Positions 1 to 32,500 of a stretch of 32,500 nt of DNA are shown piece after piece. The stretch's first letter is position 1; the number at the start of each line of letters is the position of its first letter. Both the position numbers and the translations under genes were made by a program. The notes beneath the pieces are model-generated. The model was not told the DNA's origin. It did not search any database and saw only the letters and a list, made by a program, of their open reading frames with translations. Source of the DNA: Armadillidium nasatum (lineage: Eukaryota; Arthropoda; Malacostraca; Isopoda; Armadillidiidae); NCBI GenBank assembly GCA_009176605.1, contig SEYY01022292.1, positions 1 to 32,500 on the forward strand. The letters run 5' to 3'.

Positions 1-929
1 AGAAGTGACATCTTACGGTTATATATAGAACCACAGTTTAGATATGTGACGTAATCCACGATCCTTGAATTTAGGAAAAAGTTTTTCCAATGAAATGCTG
101 TAACTTATTATTAGGTAAACTTTGATATGTAGGAATATAAGATAACGTCTGAGGGTGTGTTTCACGAAAATAAGCGTGACGTCACGCTGTAACCAGCTTC
201 AGCAAACATTGCAGAACCTTGATAGCTTGATTTTCGTGGGACACTTCGCTGCAGCAATTGTCAGCTGATCTACATAAAAGATAAATGTATTTAAAAATCC
301 AAAGCCATAGGTTATTTTTTATGAGACTCATGCTATTACCAATATGATTTTCGACAATATGTCGAAAAACGTATGTGATGACCTATGTCGTTTCCAATGG
401 TAGACATAGGGTTCAATTAAACCTATGGAAATGTTTTTGTGAAGACAACTAAGCCATTTTTAAGGTTATCAAAAATCAACTCTTTAAACAGGAAAAATAT
501 TTTCCCGCATATAAAATGTGCAAAACTAACACGAATATTTGAAACGAATCACAATGTACGTATTGTTTTGATTTTGAAAAGTTTTTAAAGCATCGATCCA
601 TTGAAGTTTTAGAGCTTGAAATAGATTTAGATTTAGATTACATGAGAGTACTGTTTTAAATTAGAAGTTCTATAAAAAGAAACAATCTGCAACAAATTTT
701 TGGTTTGCTTTTTCCGAGTACTTGAATTTTTTAAAATTTTTTTTATACAAACATTTCCCCCTCTCTATTTTCCTATGTTCCCTCCACCCCCTTCTCCCTA
801 TTCCAGTTATCACAACGAACTTGATAGTAAACCTCCTTCGCTTCCATACGATTTTCTAATTCATGCTATAAAATTTTCAACTTTTCAATTAGTTAAAACC
901 TGAAATTATTTTTCTCCCTTCCCTTATAC
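1..929. other. Intergenic, no gene recognised
   Basis: AT-rich DNA. A perfect 16-bp palindrome AGCGTGACGTCACGCT lies at 173-188 inside a small imperfect inverted repeat (about 155-244, arms CACGAAAATAAGC and GCTTGATTTTCGTG). The open stretch at 700-903 has no recognisable protein character. Confidence 0.4.
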
Positions 930-1290
<361 letters not shown>

Positions 1291-1298
1291 CCTTATAC

Positions 1299-2272
1299 AT
1301 TAAACGTCGAGAGCAGTGGACAGAAGCGAATGTTTCGTTAAAAACTGCCGAACTATCAAATACATGATAAAAATATATATAAATCAATATTTTTACCATG
1401 ATTACTCTACAAGAATTTCTCCTATGACAATACAAATTATTTCCGTTACGACCTAAGGCACTGGTATGTGCATATTATTCTGAGTTAGTTCATTAATATT
1501 TAATTACATATATAATAATGATATAAACGTTTTTAAAAAATTGATACCTTCTAATTAATCAGTCGATGAAGATTTCAAAAATAGACAAACTATTTCATAA
1601 TCATCGTTCAGAATTTCAAACACACTTACTTAGTCAAGTAACATTTCAGGGTTGGCATCGTATTTATGTATGCCTTTTCATCTCCCTGCCAGATATCTAA
1701 TTTTCATGCTACGGACTTTAAACGAGTCAGTATCCCCGTAGGAATGTCCCCATCTTACCTGGAAATTTTATAATCTTTCAAACATTTTAATTTCATACTA
1801 AATACTAAAGGCTTAGAAAGACGAAGCTAGTATCACTATTTATTTTAACGATAAAAAATACATCACTTTATGAAGTAAATGAATACATATTTAAAACTTT
1901 TTTTTTTTTTTTTTTTTAAATTTAGAATTCCAAGTGACATTATTCAATACAAAGTTTCAATATTAAAAAAAAAAGCCTTAAAAATTTTTTTTTTTAGTAG
2001 AATGGCATTTATAAAAAACAAAGAAAAATTTTTTTTAACCTTACATAAATATTATATTCTTACATTAGATTCTTTTTAAATTTCTCATTATAAAAATTCT
2101 CAACCATTCCATCATAAACTTCTTAAATCCTTATATATATATATTTTTTTTAAATTTTTAATAAAAAGGCAAATCAAATTCAAAACTAAGAAATACGTAG
2201 AGAGAAAGCGAGAGAGAAAATAAACTTTTTCAAAAAATGACAATAATTGGGGGTCAAGCCCAAAGATATTTT
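1299..2272. other. Intergenic, no gene recognised
   Basis: AT-rich sequence with poly(T)/poly(A) runs (for example 1900-1917). No coding signature or terminal repeats were seen. Confidence 0.4.
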
Positions 2273-6347
<4,075 letters not shown>

Positions 6348-6587
6348 GGTATATAGTTAAAAATGCCCAATAATGAAAATTAGATAGAAAATAGCAGGCA
6401 CTTTTGAAACAAGAAAGTTCCCAATCTAAAAAAAAAAAAAAAATGAACATTTTTCGTAAACCTGAAAATTTTTATACTTTCCTAATTGAAGGGAAAACTT
6501 TAATGTTTCAAAAGCACTTGCAGATTTTCATTCAAATGTCACTGTTCAGTGTTTTAATTCAATTTTATATCTGGTTATTACATTCTT

Positions 6588-6712
<125 letters not shown>

Positions 6713-6772
6713 TTACATCTAATTCCCACGACAAAGGTAAATAATAAAAACAAAAAAACAAAAGTCCACGTT

Positions 6773-16337
<9,565 letters not shown>

Positions 16338-16778
16338 GATTCACTATGTACTGGTGTGCATATGCAAATAGTAAAATAAAAAAATAAAAAAAAAATTAAA
16401 TAACCGAAAGTAGGCTCAGGTTTGTTGTGACGCTAGCTACGAGGCTAGAAATATTAACAATCAAGTTTTTTTCTTTTTTCAAAATTGAAACGAAAATAAA
16501 AATGGAATTAATATCAAATAATTTTTAACACTCAAAACTCGCAGTAACAAAATGGTAAATTTCAACTTTTAATTGAAATCTTTATTACTAATGAAAAAAA
16601 TGTTAAAAATTTAAAATACTTGAAAACCGTGCTTCAAATCGCAAATTCTTTAGTTACCACATAGCCTCTGTAATTTAACGAATATCGATATTACTCCTAA
16701 CTTTTCAGGTTTAAAATCAAATGAGACTAAAAATATCGATATTTATATTTGATTTTTTTTTTCAAGTTATTTTAAACA
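16338..16778. other. Upstream region of PCNP (5' UTR/promoter side)
   Basis: On the minus strand this is the sequence 5' of the proposed PCNP start. It contains A-rich runs and no clear TATA box or initiator that I can defend. No other gene was seen. Confidence 0.35.
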
Positions 16779-17982
<1,204 letters not shown>

Positions 17983-18002
17983 TAATATTTATCTATTAAA
18001 AA

Positions 18003-18024
18003 AAAATTGAAAATATTAAAAAAA

Positions 18025-18104
<80 letters not shown>

Positions 18105-18125
18105 TTTTTTAATTTTTATATTTAA
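18003..18125. repeat. Short palindrome with (TA)n core
   Basis: AAAAATTGAAAATATTAAAA on the left and its inverse (TTTTTTAATTTTTATATTT) on the right flank about 78 bp of TA (18026-18103). The whole is self-complementary. Confidence 0.7.
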
Positions 18126-18274
18126 GTAAACTCCAAGTAGCCTCTATATTTTGGGTGTAAGGTGCAATTTGAGGATCCACAAAATTTTTACTGGGGTTCA
18201 AAGTAAGATGTTTTAAAAAATGTTTTTTTACGAGAATTTTTGGGCTAAAAAACTTAAATTGGGTATTATACCCA

Positions 18275-18335
18275 GCATATGTCTACCGGGGGCTCTGCCC
18301 CCCGTACCCCCGACCCGTGAGTGATGATGATATTG
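18275..18335. repeat. GC-rich repeat fragment related to the 15.2-15.4 kb foldback
   Basis: GGGGGCTCTGCCCCCCGTAC, CCCCGACCCGTGAGTGATGA and the preceding GTCTAC closely match GTCTAC-GGGGGACTCTGC and CCCTGACCTGTGAGTGGTGA at 15368-15415. It is a solo arm of the same family. Confidence 0.65.
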
Positions 18336-18414
18336 TCGACTACTTTTCCATTTCTACGATTTGGGATATTTTCCATTTTTTTTTTCAGAAATGGCTTCCT
18401 CAAAAGGACTTGTG

Positions 18415-19540
<1,126 letters not shown>

Positions 19541-19730
19541 TTCGGTAATTGTTGCTGACAATAGTGTTTTTTTTTATACGAGACCAGGTTGCTGAAACTA
19601 ATAACATACCTATGCATTGAGAGTTTGACTGTAACTAAAACTACGTATAAGGATACTGAGTTTGCTATATGAGTAAGCATAGGTACTGAAATTTCAGACA
19701 AATTTTATAGCTATTTCGGATGAAAAAATT

Positions 19731-19734
<4 letters not shown>

Positions 19735-19807
<73 letters not shown>
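19735..19807. repeat. (TA)n microsatellite, left arm of foldback A
   Basis: About 73 bp of TA. Confidence 0.95.
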
Positions 19808-19810
<3 letters not shown>

Positions 19811-20118
19811 TTAGTGAATATTGATTTTTTGGTAGGTTATATTTTTTTGTTGACTTAGGTGTAGTTAATGAAGTGATTTTTTGGTAGGTTAGGTCTATTT
19901 GCTGGCCATTAGGTACGTAGTTTTAACCTTTAAGTCCAGGTTAGGTTAAATCGAATTAGTTTGTTAGATCTAATAAACTAGTTAGATAACTTATCCTGGA
20001 CTTAAATGGTTAAATTTCAACTAACAGTCGACAAATAGTCCTAACCTAATAAAAAACCACAATTCGTAAACTATGCCCAACAGCCAATAAAAAGTCTAAC
20101 CATCCCAAAAAATGATGT

Positions 20119-20220
<102 letters not shown>

Positions 20221-20534
20221 AATTTTTTTTTTTTTAAAATTTTTAAAATTTTTTTATAATACCAATAATCTCATAACCTTTTCATACTAGAGACTTGTAG
20301 GGTATATTATTAGTTTCAAATCCCTAGGCATGGTTGTAGTAAAACTTGCAATGAGTAAATATTTTGTTAGTTTCAGCAACCTGGTCTTGTACGAAAAAAA
20401 ACACTATTGTCAGGGTCATAATTATTTAGATTTTGAATATTATAAAGCTTGGTTTTCATCTGCAACTCTGATAATATGGTGTAAGAAATTGGTCATAGGA
20501 AGATAATCAAAAAATATATCGATGCTAATATAGG

Positions 20535-20640
20535 CATATAAATTGTTAAATTTAATAAACTAGTTCTACAACCTAACCTTGACTTAAAAGGTGAATTTAT
20601 ACTAGCAGCCAGAATATAAGCCTAACCTAAATAAAAAATT
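20535..20640. repeat. Solo arm related to foldbacks A and B
   Basis: AATAAACTAGTT, CCTAACCTTGACTTAAAAGG and AAGCCTAACCTAA repeat the inner-arm sequence of the neighbouring foldbacks in the right-arm orientation. Confidence 0.6.
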
Positions 20641-20734
20641 GCTAAAATGTATATTTTAAATATTTCAAATGTCTAACTACAATATTATAAAAAAAATGCC
20701 CCAAAAAAAAAAAAAAAAAAAAAATTTTTTTTCC

Positions 20735-21475
20735 AGTAAATTGGTGCATAGAAAATGATTGTGTACACTAAAAACACCAAAAAATATTAAAAATGTAATT
20801 AACAAAGAGCATTAAGCACAATCATTTAATAACAAATTGTAAGACTTCAATGGCGTATTATCTGACTGCACTACCCAGGTTGCTGCTCAGTGTTAGAGTA
20901 AATTTTATATGTAAAAAATTTTTTTTTGTAGAATATATATATATATATATATATCCAGTGTTTGTGAGGTTAGGCCTATTTGCTGGGTGTTAGGCATACA
21001 TTTACACTTCAAGCCAATGTTAGGTTAAGTCAAATGTTTCTTGAATGTAACAAACTAGTTTAGCTTAACCTAAACTCAACTTGAAGGGTAAAAGAATAAC
21101 AAATATGCCTAACCTGGCAAATGCTGGCTCTTTCTGTGATTATCTAGAAACTAGTTTACTTAAGGGTAAATCTGCACCTAACCACCAGCAAATTTGCCTA
21201 ACCTCTCTAATGCTGTCTGTAATCAATTTAATATGCCTAATTTACATGATTTCATAATATTTCATCTTAATTTTTTTTTTTTAACCCTTAGCTCTAAAAT
21301 TTACTCCTACACTGATGCAGCAATCTGGTAGTGATAGTCAGATGATAATATGTCATTGAAGTTGTATAATGTGTTGTATAAATGATCGTACTTATTACTC
21401 TTTGTTAATTACATTTTTTGTTTTTTTAATGATTTTAGTGTACAAAATTATTTTCCATGCCCCAATTTAAATTTT
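20735..21475. repeat. Large nested foldback B (about 0.74 kb) immediately upstream of borealin
   Basis: Outer arms: GTGTACACTAAAA, AATGTAATTAACAAAGAG, CAGGTTGCTGC, AGAGTAAATTTTA (20760-20912) pair with TAAAATTTACTC, GCAGCAATCTGG, CTCTTTGTTAATTACATT, TTTTAGTGTAC (21293-21447). Inner arms: GAGGTTAGGCCTATTTGCTG at about 20967 pairs with CAGCAAATTTGCCTAACCTC at about 21187. A short TA array (20933-20955) is present only on the left. Inner arms share sequence with foldback A, so both belong to one family. The right end stops about 55 bp before the borealin 5' UTR acceptor. Confidence 0.75.
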
Positions 21476-21511
21476 AGTTTGTGATAATATGTGCTGATCT
21501 TTTATGTTTTG

Positions 21512-21579
21512 TTTTATTTTTATTTTTCAGAAATATAATTTTTTTAGTTTAGCATAAACCTTTTCATCTTGTTAATATA
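21512..21579 (+). promoter_or_regulatory. 5' UTR acceptor and leader of borealin
   Basis: A pyrimidine-rich tract ending TTTTTATTTTTCAG (AG at 21529-21530) precedes 49 nt of AT-rich leader before the ATG at 21580. This suggests an upstream non-coding first exon, which I cannot place. The sequence just upstream (to about 21475) is the right arm of a large foldback repeat. Confidence 0.45.
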
Positions 21580-28692
<7,113 letters not shown>

Positions 28693-28698
28693 ATTTGA

Positions 28699-28812
<114 letters not shown>

Positions 28813-28813
28813 T

Positions 28814-28833
28814 AATAAAAATATAAAAATAAA
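28814..28833 (+). promoter_or_regulatory. Candidate borealin poly(A) signals
   Basis: Two AATAAA hexamers (28814-28819 and 28828-28833) occur just after the (TA)n array that follows the borealin stop codon. If used, the 3' UTR is about 130-150 nt and almost entirely TA repeat. Confidence 0.4.
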
Positions 28834-28842
28834 ATTAAAAAT

Positions 28843-32338
<3,496 letters not shown>

Positions 32339-32390
<52 letters not shown>
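32339..32390. repeat. (TAA)n microsatellite
   Basis: About 17 TAA/AAT units following GGCGG. Confidence 0.95.
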
Positions 32391-32500
32391 GACTAGCAGA
32401 TCACAAAAATAATCTTCACAAAATAGTAATTATATCACAAGGGCTATAACTGCTTACCACTTTTATCAGTAACATTTAAGTAATGAAAATATAAGAGCAG

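Overview
This is a very AT-rich eukaryotic window. It carries two split protein-coding genes, several decayed retrotransposons, one hAT-type miniature transposon, a set of long inverted repeats, and roughly thirty long (TA)n microsatellite arrays. The intron-exon structure, the huge TA arrays and the style of the decayed non-LTR reverse transcriptases point to an arthropod, most likely a decapod crustacean (penaeid shrimp are known for extreme dinucleotide expansion). The species is an inference. No rRNA gene, CRISPR array or bacterial-style operon is visible.

Layout. 1-6,170: intergenic AT-rich DNA with a hAT-like MITE (930-1290) that contains a TA array, further TA arrays, and no recognisable gene. 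6,773-16,337, minus strand: a four-exon gene for PCNP, the PEST proteolytic signal-containing nuclear protein. Its introns contain a CR1/L2-like reverse transcriptase remnant (8,123-9,060), a second non-LTR element with its reverse transcriptase core deleted (9,549-11,095), another reverse transcriptase fragment (about 12,440-12,960) and two foldback structures. 16,340-21,530: the interval between the two divergently oriented genes. It holds a (TA)n array of about 1.2 kb and two large nested palindromes. 21,580-28,692, plus strand: the gene for borealin (CDCA8/Dasra), the chromosomal passenger complex subunit. Five coding exons are identified, and one short conserved segment of the C-terminal domain is not confidently located. 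28,843-29,388: a near-perfect foldback element just 3' of borealin. 29,507-32,500: AT-rich DNA with no gene I can support, ending in a (TAA)n tract.

The two genes are arranged head to head about 5.2 kb apart, with no sign of functional coupling. PCNP is a nuclear, ubiquitin-pathway-linked protein. Borealin acts with Aurora B, INCENP and survivin at centromeres and the midzone. The splice models rest on reading-frame phase agreement across every joined junction and on motifs shared with the vertebrate families. I see no novel multi-gene system. The unusual parts are structural: TA arrays abutting splice sites, and nested inverted repeats with TA arrays placed symmetrically inside their arms.
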